Position numbers and translations under genes: made by a program
The notes under the pieces: generated by a model
What the model saw: the letters and a program-made list of their open reading frames with translations, nothing else
Databases searched by the model: none
What the model was told of the DNA's origin: nothing
Part shown: piece by piece, positions 1 through 12,539 of the stretch
Layout of the letters: each line of letters opens with the position of its first letter
Position numbering within the stretch: the stretch's first letter is position 1
Assembly (NCBI GenBank): GCA_022606425.2
Contig: JAHDVF020000879.1
Span: forward strand, 1-64,000
DNA length: 64,000 nucleotides
Reading direction: 5' to 3'
Source of the DNA: Lepidostoma basale
Taxonomy: Eukaryota; Arthropoda; Insecta; Trichoptera; Lepidostomatidae

Positions 1-2008
1 ATAAATATCTAAATGTGTCAATTGACGTTCACCTTGAGAATTCCGCTTAAAAAAAAAATAAAAAAAACTAACCTAACCTAACCTAACCCAACCTTGCTGA
101 AATCTGCCGATAAATATCTAAATGTGTCAATTGACGTTCACCTTGAGAATTCCGCTTAAAAAAAAAATAAAAAAAACTAACCTAACCTAACCTAACCCAA
201 CCTTGCGGAAATCTGCCGATAAATATCTAAATGTGTCAATTGACGTTCACCTTGAGAATTCCGCTAAAAAAATACAACAAAAAAAACTAACCTAACCTAA
301 CCTAACCTAACATAACCTTGCGGAAATCTGCCGATAAATATCTAAATGTGTCAATTGACGTTCACCTTGAGAATTCCACTAAAAAAATACAACAAAAAAA
401 ACTAACCTAACCTAACCTAACCTAACCCAACCTTGCGGAAATCTGCGGAAATCTGCCGATAAATATCTAAATGTGTCAATTGACGTTCACCTTGAGAATT
501 CCGCTTAAAAAAAAAATAAAAAAAACTAACCTAACCTAACCTAACCCAACCTTGCGGAAATCTGCCGATAAATATCTAAAGTGTCAATTGACGTTCACCT
601 TGAGAATTCCGCTTAAAAAAAAAATAAAAAAAACTAACCTAACCTAACCTAACCCAACCTTGCGGAAATCTGCCGATAAATATCTCAATGTGTCAATTGA
701 CGTTCACCTTGAGAATTCCGCTAAAAAAATACAAAAAAAAAATAACCTAACCTAACCTAACCTAACCCAACCTTGCGGAAATCTGCCGATAAATATCTAA
801 ATGTGTCAATTGACGTTCACCTTGAGAATTCCGCTACAAAAATACAACAAAAAAAACTAACCTAACCTAACCTAACCCAACCTTGCGGAAATCTGCCGAT
901 AAATATCTAAATGTGTCAATTGACGTTCACCTTGAGAATTCCGCTAAAAAAATACAACAAAAAAAACTAACCTAACCTAACCTAACCTAACATAACCTTG
1001 CGGAAATCTGCCGATAAATATCTCAATGTGTCAATTGACGTTCACCTTGAGAATTCCGCTAAAAAAATACAACAAAAAAAACTAACCTAACCTAACCTAA
1101 CCTAACCCAACCTTGCGGAAATCTGCCGATAAATATCTCAATGTGTCAATTGACGTTCACCTTGAGAATTCCGCTAAAAAAATACAAAAAAAAAATAACC
1201 TAACCTAACCTAACCTAACCCAACCTTGCGGAAATCTGCCGATAAATATCTCAATGTGTCAATTGACGTTCACCTTGAGAATTCCGCTTAAAAAAAAAAT
1301 AACCTAACCTAACCTAACCTAACCCAACCTTGCGGAAATCTGCCGATAAATATCTAAATGTGTCAATTGACGTTCACCTTGAGAATTCCGCTTACAAAAA
1401 AAAATAACCTAACCTAACCTAACCTAACCCAACCTTGCGGAAATCTGCCGATAAATATCTAAATGTGTCAATTGACGTTCACCTTGAGAATTCCGCTAAA
1501 AAAATACAATAAAAAAAACTAACCTAACCTAACCTAACCTAACCCAACCTTGCGGAAATCTGCCGATAAATATCTAAATGTGTCAATTGACGTTCACCTT
1601 GAGAATTCCGCTAAAAAAATACAACAAAAAAAACTAACCTAACCTAACCTAACCTAACCCAACCTTGCGGAAATCTGCCGATAAATATCTAAATGTGTCA
1701 ATTGACGTTCACCTTGAGAATTCCGCTAAAAAAATACAACAAAAAAAACTAACCTAACCTAACCTAACCTAACATAACCTTGCGGAAATCTGCCGATAAA
1801 TATCTAAATGTGTCAATTGACGTTCACCTTGAGAATTCCACTAAAAAAATACAACAAAAAAAACTAACCTAACCTAACCTAACCTAACCCAACCTTGCGG
1901 AAATCTGCCGATAAATATCTAAATGTGTCAATTGACGTTCACCTTGAGAATTCCGCTAAAAAAATACAACAAAAAAAACTAACCTAACCTAACCTAACCT
2001 AACCCAAC
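1..2008. repeat. Tandem satellite with embedded CCTAA (telomere-like) runs, 18 units
   Basis: Eighteen head-to-tail units begin near 1, 110, 219, 334, 459, 568, 676, 789, 899, 1014, 1129, 1242, 1346, 1451, 1566, 1681, 1796 and 1911. Each has an ATAAATATCT start, a 10-bp palindrome GTCAATTGAC, an A-rich stretch and three or four CCTAA pentamers ending in CCCAACCTTGCGG. Two spacer types exist, one poly-A with a single T and one containing TACAACA. A CATAACC variant occurs in the units at 219, 899 and 1681, and a CCACT variant in the next unit at 334 and 1796, suggesting block duplication. TTAGG is the usual insect telomere repeat, but here it is only a minor part of a longer unit, so this is an interstitial or subtelomeric satellite rather than telomere proper. 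Confidence 0.95.
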
Positions 2009-2326
2009 CAGGAGCAGCTCGGATTTGATATATGGTCAAAAATAATTTCGTATTTTGACTCTCATTCAACCCCCCATCACTCTATTCTAAAGATTTATAG
2101 CGCAATCGCACGCATTTTGCGCCCTCTAAGCTAGCGCGACACAACTAGTGCTGTACGACGCACTTCTACCGGAAGTATTTCCGTCTCCTGGTCATCTGAG
2201 ACCACCCCCCCCCCCGATAAAAAAAAATTCACAAAAAATACATATTCTGAAAGAAGAGCAAATTTCAGGATATGAATATAAATTACAATTTCGCCTTTTT
2301 TTCCGACTTCCGACTTTTTCGTATTA
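2009..2326. other. Unassigned spacer between satellite and segmental duplication
   Basis: The satellite breaks off in a GGAGCAGCTCGG sequence. The stretch contains a run of about a dozen C residues near 2203-2214 and AT-rich sequence. I see no gene, RNA gene or transposon end. Confidence 0.5.
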
Positions 2327-3573
2327 AGCTTTTCCACTCCACACAAAAATGTCACGTTGCAAGTTTGAACTTGTTACTGGCATGGTCATGCATAGAATGA
2401 GTGGGCCGCCGCTTCGATACGCCACCAGTGTTTTCCTAACATGAGTTTATATTTTTAAATAAAAACTCATTTATGAAACTGACATTTTCAAATTTCAGAT
2501 TATATATTTTTTATTAACCCTCCCTTTCCTATGATGGGTATCTTCCACACGTTGCTTCTAAAAACCGTCAATATCTCCATAAATATAATAAATACAAGCT
2601 TAAGATTTTAGGTATTCTTCCATATTATATTTACGCATTGATTTAAAAAATAATATTAATAGTTATCATAATTTATCGGGTACATCGGAAGTATTTAGTG
2701 AAAATCGAAAACAAAGTCGCGTATAAACAGCGCTTTGAGTGCGCCACACTATATTCGCATCTTACTCTTGCATATGCTCTAGCTCAATGTTCTTACTCTC
2801 GCCGTCCCGCCGCGCCGGCAATCGCTTTCGGGCTTGCAACCAGAGCGGGTCTATGCCCGTTCCGTGAGCGTTGCCAGGTGGTTTTTTAATGTTTTTAGCA
2901 CGGAAGTAATGTATTTTTTTATGACAACTATTTATTTTACTTATTTTCAAATTTGAGAGTTGTGTAATTTTAATTATTGTAGATAATTATTATAAATAAG
3001 AAAACATTAAATGAATTACTTAAACGGAAGTGATAGAAAGATTTTTTTACAAATGTGTATTAACAAATGCATGTCTAAAAAACATTTACGCAACATGTAT
3101 TTTCAAATTTGCAAGTTAATTTTTTTTTAATACATATGGAAACATAAAATGAATTAGGAGCACGTAATTAAGTAAAATAAATATAAAACAAATGTGCATA
3201 ACAAAGGTCAGCGTGCTTCTCCTCAGGCTGGAGTATCCTTATGAGTGCTTAAAGCGCTTTTCCTCGTAGTACCACATCGAACACGAATATTGTTTAATGA
3301 AAATGTGTGCACATTGAAAAATATTTACGCTCAACCAAAAATCAAACACTTCAAAAGCACACACTCTAATTATATCAAATCAGGTTTTCGGATTCCCGGA
3401 GACGTTAAAATACATTGTAAATTATCTACAGTACATGAAAAGAACAATTCTTAATAATAACATTTAAATCACAACATTATTGTTACAAAAAAACGATTGT
3501 TTTCCAGTTGTCAAAATCAGAATTCAAACAAATTAAAAAATATTTTCGAGCACACTCGCGTATTCATTAAATA
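2327..3573. other. Non-coding AT-rich part of the duplication
   Basis: Shared with 26079-27308. Short ORFs occur but none has a recognisable motif, and they are not conserved in frame between the copies. A GC-richer patch lies near 2790-2880. No gene is supported here. Confidence 0.5.
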
Positions 3574-5298
3574 GGGGAGCACGGGTAGGAGTGAACCACT
3601 TTTTTTTAAAACCGTTATTCTGGGGAAAGGAAACAAGATAAACCAGCAGAGTAAGCTTCCTATGTTAGCTACGTTTATTGTTTATGTGATGGTAATAAAA
3701 CAAATTTGATAATATGTTTAAGTTCTTTATAATTTGAGTAAATACAGCAAGACACCTACTGGCTCACTTTTACCCGTGTACGGGTAGGATTGAACCAAGT
3801 AGTGGGTTGAGTTGAACCATTTACATGATGGTGGTATTATTAAAACAAAACCAGCTAAAAGTATAACAATGTTTAGCCTAAATATTTATTTCACTCAAGG
3901 TCATATAAAAATAATGTTATCAAAGTAAAAATGAAGAGTAATAAGTATTAAAATATTATAACAAATTAATGAAGGTAATAAAAAAAGACAAAAAATCAAC
4001 GAACGTTAATACAATCAAATTGAACCGGAAATTTGTAATGGCAGTGTTGTCTTTTTGCTGTGCCTGAATACCTTGGCTGGGGAAGTGTCAATCTAACATC
4101 ATTTAGAGCTACCGTAGAAATATCAGGAATGTCTGGCATCATAAAAAATACCCTTTTTATGCAGAAAATTAATGGTAATCTCTTCTCTTACATTATCAAA
4201 ACTTAATACCTTCCCAACATAGTATATATCAGACTTTTTGGCAATAGTAAATTTAACTAAGACAAAGCTCCCTTCACCAGGATCTCCATTGAAATCATTA
4301 TATAAATCGTCCTCTTGAATAATTAAGTCTTCAAATTCACAATCTGAATCTGATGAATCCTGTAATACTGGTTCTTTTTCTGATTCATCTTCGCTGATCA
4401 TCAAGTCTTGATGAATATTTCTAGGTTTTTTAGCCAGCTTTTCATTACATGACCTAATCATAATTTCCTCCTTTTCAGGAGTATCCGTAGCAATCATTGA
4501 TCGACCTTTTTTCCTTCCCTTTCTTATGTCACTCCTTTTTCTTGCCTTTGAAATTCTGATGGCTAAAAAATATACCAGATGATGACGGCTGATCAGCTAT
4601 GATAACAATGTCGTTTTGTCCGACAGCTTGAGAAGACGAAATGGTGTGATGAGTTGCGGAAGAGTTCGACTCTTCTATATGCATAGCTCTGTCTGTAACA
4701 GTGCACAAGGAATTTACTTCTGTAAACTCTTTCCTGCCTTTATTAAATTCAGTGCATTTTTCATTTCAGTTTCAGTAGTCCTTGCATTTTCTTTTTTTCT
4801 TTTATGTATTCGGGGCATTGTTGTTACCTGCACACAAAGGAGAAATAATAAAATAAATATTTTAGAAGTGACTGCGCGGTAGGAATGAACCATGGTTCAA
4901 TCCTCCCCAATCGAAGTTGGTTCAGTCCTCCCCAAGCACTCAAATCAGTTAAATAATTTCCAAAAAAATATGTATGTGTAATATGCACCACAAACACACA
5001 GTTCTAGGTACTATATAATTAAGTGCTTACTTTTGAGTCACTTTCCGTTGTTTAGAACTAAACAGCAAGGTGTCAAACCCTTCATAAAAAGTTCGTAAAT
5101 TTTACTTTAGCGTCGAAAAGCGCATGTGATACTGTCAGCACGTGAACCCGTGACGAGATTCAGGCGGCAACTGGATGTGCTGGACGAGCACGAGTATGCG
5201 ACACGTTGGTCAAGTTTGAACATGTTTCGAATCGTGTTTCACAGTAATATGGTAAATGGTTCACTCCTCCCCGTGGCTCACTTCTACCCGTGCTCCCC
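3574..5298 (-). mobile_element. Non-autonomous pogo-like DNA transposon (TA target site)
   Basis: The element starts GGGGAGCACGGGTAG and ends in the inverse, CTACCCGTGCTCCCC, and is flanked by TA on both sides (3572-3573 and 5299-5300). Copy 2 has the unoccupied site with a single TA near 27308, which fixes both ends. Further motifs related to GGTAGGANTGAACCA occur inside near 3781-3812, 4880 and 4915. The 1725-bp element carries a minus-strand remnant of a pogo-type transposase. TA duplication plus pogo-like coding places it in the Tc1/mariner-pogo superfamily; the exact family is not known to me. Confidence 0.9.
4123..4818 (-). pseudogene. Internally deleted pogo-like transposase (N-terminus joined to C-terminus)
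   Basis: Minus-strand coding begins at an ATG (4818-4816) with MPRIHKRKKENAR, a basic start typical of CENP-B/pogo-like transposases, and continues through NALNLIKA. A one-base shift then leads into KEFTEVNSLCTVTDRAM, the kind of sequence seen just after the DDE domain. After another shift it reads RKKGRSMIATDTPEKEE and an acidic stretch, then GSFVLVKFTIAKK and YYVGKVL, resembling the small C-terminal domain of many insect pogo-like proteins. The helix-turn-helix and whole DDE catalytic core are absent. The element could therefore move only with a transposase supplied in trans. Family assignment rests on motif memory, not a search. Confidence 0.7.
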
Positions 5299-5300
5299 TA

Positions 5301-6360
5301 CATTTATACGCGGTCAATGTAATTTCTAACGCTTAACATTAAGTTTTTCTATAAATATACAATAAAAAAAACATCGTTTTATTGCACAGAGCTGACGAAG
5401 ACATATTCAGTGACGAAGTTGTCACTGAATATGCGAACTGCAAATCACTCTGTCCGTATTATAGTTACGTTGCTACGAACTTCCAATATTTGTGACAAAT
5501 GGTTTACAGATTTCAGTGTCGTTCGGTATTTGGGAAAAAAAAATATTTGTTGGTGCAACCATACCGCTATTTCGTATACAGACATGTAAATTTCAATAAA
5601 GAATTTATTTTTAAACAGGCATTGCATTTATAAAAACATTAGTAGCGCCTTCGATAACTTTTCACAGTAATGAATTCTCTGATCACGAAATTTCAATACG
5701 CTCAACTGTTAGTTGCAAATTATTCTTATCAAAAATAGATGGCGCTAATTTATTCGAACATTTTAAATTTACGTTAATAATTTGAGCATTGCGTCATACA
5801 ATTTCTAAAATCCTTGAAAAAATAACAAGGAGCACGTGGAAATTAGAGAGTTATTTTTAAATAAAAATGGTATTCATTGTTGATTTTGTCAGAGAATCAT
5901 AAAATATTTTTATGTTTTAAACAGCTTAGAATACTTTGTTTTTGTCCGACGTCGCATAAAAACATAATATTCAATACTGTTTAAAACATTCAATTTTTTA
6001 TTGAATACTGTTTATCGAATTCCCAGAAAGCGAAATAGTTTTCAGAGATGGACAACATGGCATTTCTAGAAATACCACGCTTGGTATTATTAGTTATGTT
6101 ATAAATGATTCACTAATAAATGCCAGTGATGTTTGTTCAAAATGAATTAAAAAATATTTGTAGGTGTAACGATTCCGATATGATCATACCACGGGACAGT
6201 TTATTCCCATAAAGTGTACTTCGTTAGAAACAGACAATGCGTCTGAAATATTTTTAGGACCTTCGATAACTTTTTATAGTACCTACCTACTGAATTCCAG
6301 ATTCTGATCTCGAGTTTTCATAAAAAAATTAATAACTTCCGTTTTACTTAGTCTTTTAAT
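5301..6360. other. Non-coding AT-rich sequence
   Basis: Shared with copy 2 (about 27309-28395). Contains the repeated phrase CCTTCGATAACTTTT near 5647 and 6260 and the hairpin-like ACTGAATATG/CATATTCAGT around 5405-5435. No coding or RNA gene signal is visible. Confidence 0.45.
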
Positions 6361-6564
6361 GTTTTTAACGTATATTTATTTGACACTTTTAAAACTTGAC
6401 ACTTTTTGAAAGTGACACTTTTTACAATTAAAAGAGTTTTTTAAATGGACACTTTTTATTTTATCTTTTTGACCGTGCACTTTATTTCAGTGACACTTTT
6501 TGACAGTGAAACTAAAAGGGACACTCAATAATAGTGACGCTTTTTAAAATTGACACTATTTCAT

Positions 6565-6710
6565 AACTAACTAACTAACTAACCATCACGCCGTCTCCCC
6601 GAAAGGGTAGGCAGAAAGAATGGACTGTCACACGTTATCCGATGCGCCACTCCATCCTTCTCTTTTCGCCCCGCGGGAGACGCGGTGTGATGGGTTGCGA
6701 ATCTCATCGC
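6565..6710 (-). mobile_element. SINE-like insertion sharing the RTE 3' end
   Basis: A 146-bp minus-strand insertion flanked by a perfect 11-bp duplication, CACTATTTCAT (6554-6564 and 6711-6721). Its 3' end reads GGGGAGACGGCGTGATGG followed by TTAG repeats, identical to the 3' end of the RTE family elsewhere in the window. Its 5' part is unrelated to the RTE coding sequence and holds GGTTGCGAAT-like bases; the longer copy at 42857 has GGTTCGCAACC, close to a pol III box B. This fits a tRNA-type SINE that borrowed an RTE tail. It is also present in copy 2, so it predates the duplication. Confidence 0.7.
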
Positions 6711-8119
6711 CACTATTTCATTGTGACATTAAAAGCGATACTTTTAATAATGGGCGCTTTTTAAAATTGATGCTTTTTAAAGGGACACTATTTAAAATTG
6801 ACACTTTGAAAATTTGACACTTTCTTTTTAAAAGTGACACTTTTTACAATTAGGAGACTTTTTAAAATAAACTTTTTCAAAAACCCTCTATTAATTTTAT
6901 CTTTTGTACCGTGCATTTTATTTCAGTGACGCTTTATGTCAGTGACACTTTTTAACAGGGAAATTCCAGGAGCATTTTTATTAATAGTGATACATTTTAA
7001 AATTGACAGTGTTTATAATGTCACTTTTAAAAAAGGACAATTTGGAAAATCACCTTATTTAAAAGGGACTCAGATAATTTTATTTTTTGACCGTGCACTT
7101 TATTTCAGTGACACCATTTAACAGTGAAATTAAAAGGGACACTTATTAATAGTGACGCTTTTTTATAATTGACACTATTTTATTGTGAAATTAAAAGGAA
7201 CACTTTTAAAAATGGGCGGTTTTTTAAATTTTAACTTTAAAAGGGGACATTATTTTAAAATGACGCTTTTTTAATTGACAATTTGAAAACTTGACACTTT
7301 TTGAAAGTGACCCTTTTTACATTTAAGAGACATTTTAAAATAAACTTTTTTAAAAGGGGCTCTATTAATTTTATATTTTTGACCGTGCACTTTATTTTAG
7401 AGACACTTTTTAACAGTTAAATTAAAAGGGATACTTATTATTAGAGACGCTTTTTATAATTGACACTATTTCATTGTGACATAAAAAGGGACATTTTAAA
7501 ATTGAAATATTTAAAGGGACACTATTTAAAATTGACACTTTTTGAAAGCGACAATTATTAATATTAACTTTTTAAAGAGGGACTCTATTAATTTAATTTT
7601 TTGACCGTGCACTTTATTTTAGTGACGCTTGACGTCAGTGACACTTTTTAGCAGTGAAATTAAAAGGGACACTTATTGATAATGACGCTTATAAAAATTG
7701 ACACTATTTCATTGTGACGCTTTTTAACATTGACACTTTTTAACCGTTTCACTTTTGATTTTATGTAATTGACACTTTTTAAGAGAAACATTAAATGGGA
7801 CACTTTTAAAACGGGAGCTTTTAAAATTCAAACTTTTGAAAGGAACACTATTTAAAAATGATTCTTTTTAAAATTGACGCTTATAAAACTTGACACATTT
7901 AGCAAGTGACACTTTTTACATTTAAGAGACTTCTAAAATGAACATTTTTAAAAATTAACCTTTTTAAAAGGGACTATTAATTTAATCTTTTTTACTTTAT
8001 TTCAGTGACACTTTTTAAAATTGAAATTAAGTGACCTTATTTCATATTGACATTAAAAGGAAAACTTTTAAAATTGGGCGCTTTTTAAAATTGGAACTTT
8101 TAAACGGGACACTATTTAA

Positions 8120-8903
8120 CCCTTAACGTACCGTGTTCAAAACAAAACGCTTGCTCCCATGTGGTAAGTTCAGTTTACCGCTAACTTTATCTAAATATCA
8201 AGCATATGACTAGATGAATCAAAATTTAATTTATGTCATCTTGTAGGGAATTTCATTAGGAATAGATCGATATCTATAACATACATGGATTATTTGAAAA
8301 ACATATCATTATTAATTTTTTTCTGGAACCATGCGATTTCTGATATGTAATGCGTCATAGCATACGAATGACTGGACACGCAAGTAAAGACAAGCGCCGC
8401 GCGGCGGCCGGCGCGGCTAGACTTTACGAGATTTTACGTATGATAAAGGCACCTAGGCAAAATGTATAGTACGTTCAAGACAACGAGTACGTATTAATAT
8501 TTGTCCCTTTTGGTAAAGTGTTAATATTTTCACAGTTCTGATATTATTAAGTTACGTGGTGCGTTTTCATCCAGTCGGTATTATTACGTACCTATTGAAA
8601 AGGTCAAAGATATAATTTATAATATGTTCAAAACAGCGAGTAAGTATTTGTCACTTTTGATAAAGTTGTAAATATTAGCAAAACAAATTCTACCTTAACA
8701 CGAATGAAGGTGAGGGCAGTCTTAGAAAAATTTTTTTTTTGGGATGAAGGAAGTAATTTTTTGCTTTTTTTTTATTACGAAATATTGAGAACACTTCAAT
8801 GGAGGATTACAATTTTTTTTATAATATTAGGGTCCATAGGTTTTAAGAAAATCAACTTTAAATTGGCAGTGGAAACTCAATTTACCACATGGCAACGCGA
8901 CGG
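8120..8903. mobile_element. Non-autonomous piggyBac-like element (TTAA target site)
   Basis: The 784-bp insert is flanked by TTAA on both sides (8116-8119, 8904-8907), and copy 2 has the same site with one TTAA (30022-30025). It begins CCCTTAACGTACCGTG and the opposite end read inwards begins CCGTCGCG. Sub-terminal inverted repeats match CCATGTGGTAA...AGTTT (about 8158-8180 and the inverse near 8870-8893). A very GC-rich patch (CGCCGCGCGGCGGCCGGCGC) lies at 8394-8413. No transposase is encoded, so it would depend on an external one. TTAA duplication is the hallmark of piggyBac. Confidence 0.8.
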
Positions 8904-10333
8904 TTAATATTGACACATTTTTTAATTGACACTTTTAAAACTTGACATTTTTTTAAAGTTACACTTTTTTAAATGAACTTTTTTTAAAGGGACTCTATTA
9001 ATTTTATCTTTTTTCAACCGTGCACTTTATTTCAGTGACGCTTTATGTCAGTGACACTTTTTAACAGTGAAATTAAAAGGTACACTTATTGATATTGACG
9101 CTTTTAAAAATTGACACGATTTCATTGTGATGCTTTTTAAAATTGACACTTTTAAACCGCGACATTTTTGTATTTATATAATTGACACATTTTAATAGAA
9201 ACATTAGGAGGTACACTTTTAAAAATGGGCGCTTTTTAAATTGAAACTTTTAAAAGGGACACTATTTAAAATTGTCATTTTTTGTTATTGACCATTTTAA
9301 AACTTAACACTTATTGAAAGTGACACTTTTTACAATTAAGAGACATTTAAAATTAACTTTTTTAAAGGGGACTCTATTAATTTTATCTTTTTGACGGTGC
9401 ACTTTATTTCAGTGACACTTTTTAACAGTGACATTAAAAGGGACACTTATTAATAGTGACGCTTTTTATAATTGACACAATTTCATTGTGACATTAAAAG
9501 GAATACTTTTAAAAAGTGTACTTTTAATTATTTTTTTAACTGTGCACCTTATGTCCCTGACACTTTTTAAAAGTGGCATTAAAAGATTCACTTATTTAAA
9601 GTCACAGTCAATTGACACTTTTTAAAGCTGATAAAATTTTTAAAGGGATACTTCTAATTAATGTGACTATTTTTAAAAATGACCATTTTAAATTTATCTT
9701 TTTGACCGTGCATTTTATGTCAGTGACACTTTTTAACGGTGACATTAAAAGGGACACTTATTCATAGTGACGCTTTTTAAAATGGACACTTTTTTAAAAG
9801 AAACTTTTTTAAAAATAACATTTTTTAAAAGGGACACTTTTTATCATATCTTTTGACTATGCACTTTATTTGAACGACACTTTTTAAGAGTACATTGAAA
9901 GTGTCATTTTTTTAATTGACGCTTTATAAAATTGTCATTTTTTAAATGTTACACTTTTCATTTTATCTTTTTCGCCGTATGTCAGTCACACTTTTTAACA
10001 GTAAAGTTAAAAGGGACACTTATTCATAGAGACGCCTTGTAAGATTGTCTCCTTTTTTCAAATTGACTATTTTTAAAAGGAACAATTTTATTTTTATCTT
10101 ATTGAACGTGCACTTTATTTCAGTGACACATTAAAAAGAGACTATTTAAAAATGTGGCTTTTTAAAATTTAGATTTTTAAAACTGACACTTTTTAAATTG
10201 ATGCTTTTTAAAATTGACACCTTTTTAAAGGGACACTATAAATTAATGAAACTTTTTATACGTGTCAATTTTTAATAATAACATTTTTAAATTTATCTTT
10301 TTGACCGTGCACTTTATTTTTATATTTTTACGA

Positions 10334-10445
10334 TGTATGAATGTAGAGGAAGCTCGAGAGGTATGCCAGGACAGAGCATTGTGGCGATCCATCCTGTCTG
10401 CCCACCCCTCCGTGGAAATGGCGTGATGGTTAGTTAGTTAGTTAA
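10334..10445 (+). mobile_element. RTE-like retrotransposon 3' end (family A), truncated
   Basis: The coding tail reads CMNVEEAREVCQDRALWRSILSAHP in sense, cut by 5' truncation, and ends in GGCGTGATGG followed by TTAG repeats. It abuts the end of the minisatellite block. The same truncated copy is at 31472-31583. Confidence 0.8.
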
Positions 10446-11527
10446 CTATATTTTATTAGAGTGGCATGATTCGCATTGCCATTCTAATAAAATGTAATAA
10501 AACTTCTATTAAACCTACATTTTTATTCTTATTAATTATTAAATATGGAGTTTAACATTATTAGTAAAATAATAATAAACCAAGAATCAGAGATATTACG
10601 CCACCTGAAAAGAATTATAATATATTTGGTTAGATAATCTATTGTTTTGGTGGAAACACTTTGATATTTAAACAGTATTAACTGTTCTATTGAAACACTG
10701 TTATCTATCTTCTATCTATATATATAAAACAAAGTCAAAAATCGTGTTAGTTACACCATTTATAACTCGAGAACGGCTGGACCAATTTTGAAGATCTTAT
10801 ATTTGCTGGATTTGTCTCCGTTCCGGATAACAGAATAATTATTAAAACATTTGAAAAAATCACTTAAATGATTTAAAATTAATTATATTTGTCATAAATT
10901 TGACTAAATTTGACTTTTGAGACAAAGTACAAAAAACATCATGGCTTCCATTTTAGTTTCGGAAACGCCCGTAGGTGGTGTATTGTTGATGCCAGATGTC
11001 AATACTCAATGTGAAAGATTTGAGGTTATTTCTTTATCGTCGCCGGGATTTTTGGTTTTCTTTATTAATTTTAGATTAACAATGCACAAAGTTATAAAAA
11101 TCAGTATAAGAGAGACTATTCTAAAAGTTAAACCACTTTTGTGAAGGAGTGCAGAGAATATTTGCGCCATTAATACCATTCGAAAAAGATGACAGATGAG
11201 TGTTCCGTAGAGATTAAATAACCAATTTATGATTAGTGAATAATAATAAAAATACGTATTGTATATTTTGTATTGATTTTATAGGTGTATCTGTGTACAT
11301 TCGGTCCAGAGAATTGTTACCATAGGAAATTCAGCCGCGAGTACTTAATAAACGAAATATTTGTCTAGATGAAGACGAGGAATTTCTTTTTTCAATTGAT
11401 AGGGACACTGAATCATCAAACTCTTCAGATGATGAATATGATGATGCTAATGATGAAAACGGAGTTCATTGATGGATCACACTTATTCAAAATTATGTTG
11501 TCTGCTATTTAATTGTTTTAACGTGTT

Positions 11528-12266
11528 TTGATGAATGTCGGAAAGTCAAAGGTGTTAGTTTTTGAAAGGGAAGAGCAAATGACAGTTTGTAATATAAGTG
11601 TAAATGAAGAGAACTTGGAACAGGTGAGGGAATTTGTGTATTTAGGTAGCATGTTCACAGGGAATTGCCGAACGGACAGTGATATTGAAAAAAGGGTTGG
11701 TGCGGGTAACAAAGTGAATGGAGCTTTAAAAGTAGTTATTGGAAACAATAATTTATCAATGAAAGCGAAAATGGCCGTTCACAATGGAGTTCTGGTCCCA
11801 ACTCTTATGTATGGAAGCGAAGCATGGAACTGACAGAAGAAAGATGAGAGCAGAATAAATGTGGTAGAGATGAGGTTCCTAAGACGTATGTGTGGTAGAA
11901 CGATGTATGACAGAATCTCAAATGCTGATATTAGGAAGGAATGTAGAGCGAAAGAAGGTATTATGAACAAAATTATGAATGGTTCGTTGCGTTGGTTCGG
12001 ACATATGGAGCGCATGGGTGAAGAAAGAATGGTTAAAAAAGTATACGTTAACGATGTAAATGGAGTAAAGAGTCGAGGTAGACCGAGAAAAACATGGCAT
12101 GTCCAAATTAATCAAATATTAAAGGTTGGTCATGTCAGAAGCCGGAAGAATCGACGTGCGTGTATGACTCGATGTATGAATGTGGAGGAAGCTAGAGAGG
12201 TGTGCCAGGATAGAGTAGTGTGGCGGTCCATTCTCTCTGCCTACCCCTGCGGAGAAACGGCGTGAT
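11528..12266 (+). pseudogene. RTE-like reverse transcriptase C-terminus (family A) inside Helitron 1
   Basis: Sense reading from NVGKSKVLVFEREEQ through EFVYLGSMFTGN and MYGSEAWN, then after a stop (11832-11834) MRFLRRMCGRTMYDRIS, GSLRWFGHMERMGEER, RGRPRKTWHVQINQILK and SILSAYPCGETA, ending just before a GTTGTT tail. This is the region downstream of the reverse transcriptase catalytic centre in RTE-like non-LTR elements; the YADD-containing part and endonuclease are missing. Compared with other family A copies the tail is GTTGTT rather than TTAG repeats. Confidence 0.85.
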
Positions 12267-12539
12267 GGTTTGTTGTTGTTGTAGTGTTGTTGTATTAAAT
12301 TCATTTATTTATAATAATAAACTAATAAGAATGATAATAATCATAATAATAATTCAAACAGTAATTAGAAGGAACAATCATACATAATATAGAATCAAAA
12401 ACGATGAATCCTAATATATTAAAGACGATAAACATTATAAGGAAGCAGATTACATTAGTAAGAAAGGGACAAAAATGGAAGGTAGTATTAATATTTTTTT
12501 GGTAGATTGTATAAAGGAAAAGTTTTTAATGTACTACAT

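Larger units (their letters stand above)
6361..10330. repeat. GACACTTTTT minisatellite block, copy 1
   Basis: The block is built from short motifs such as TTGACACTTTTTAAAA, AAAAGGGACACTTATTAATAGTGACGC and GACCGTGCACTTTATTTCAGTGACAC, cut to 20 bases or fewer where cited: GTGACACTTTTTAACAGTG and AAAAGGGACACTTATTAATA are the commonest. The GTGCACTTTAT phrase marks a looser repeat of roughly 150-330 bp, at about 6474, 6908, 7092, 7384, 7608, 9020, 9397, 10108 and 10305. It is interrupted by a SINE-like insertion (6565-6710) and a piggyBac-like insertion (8120-8903). No function is suggested by the sequence. Confidence 0.85.

Noticed and set aside
1..2008. Regular repeats with spacers that could be read as a CRISPR-like array
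   Set aside because: The whole unit repeats, including the apparent spacers, and the content is insect-type satellite; there is no unique spacer content and no cas genes.
1..2008. Chromosome end telomere
   Set aside because: CCTAA runs are only 3-4 pentamers inside a longer unit, and further non-telomeric sequence follows; the window start gives no proof of a chromosome end.
2698..2889. Short ORFs in the duplicated segments
   Set aside because: No motif and the frames are not conserved between the two copies.
6361..10330. Regulatory or gene-like conservation in the minisatellite
   Set aside because: Repetition explains the recurring phrases; stops occur in all frames and no promoter or RNA gene structure is visible.
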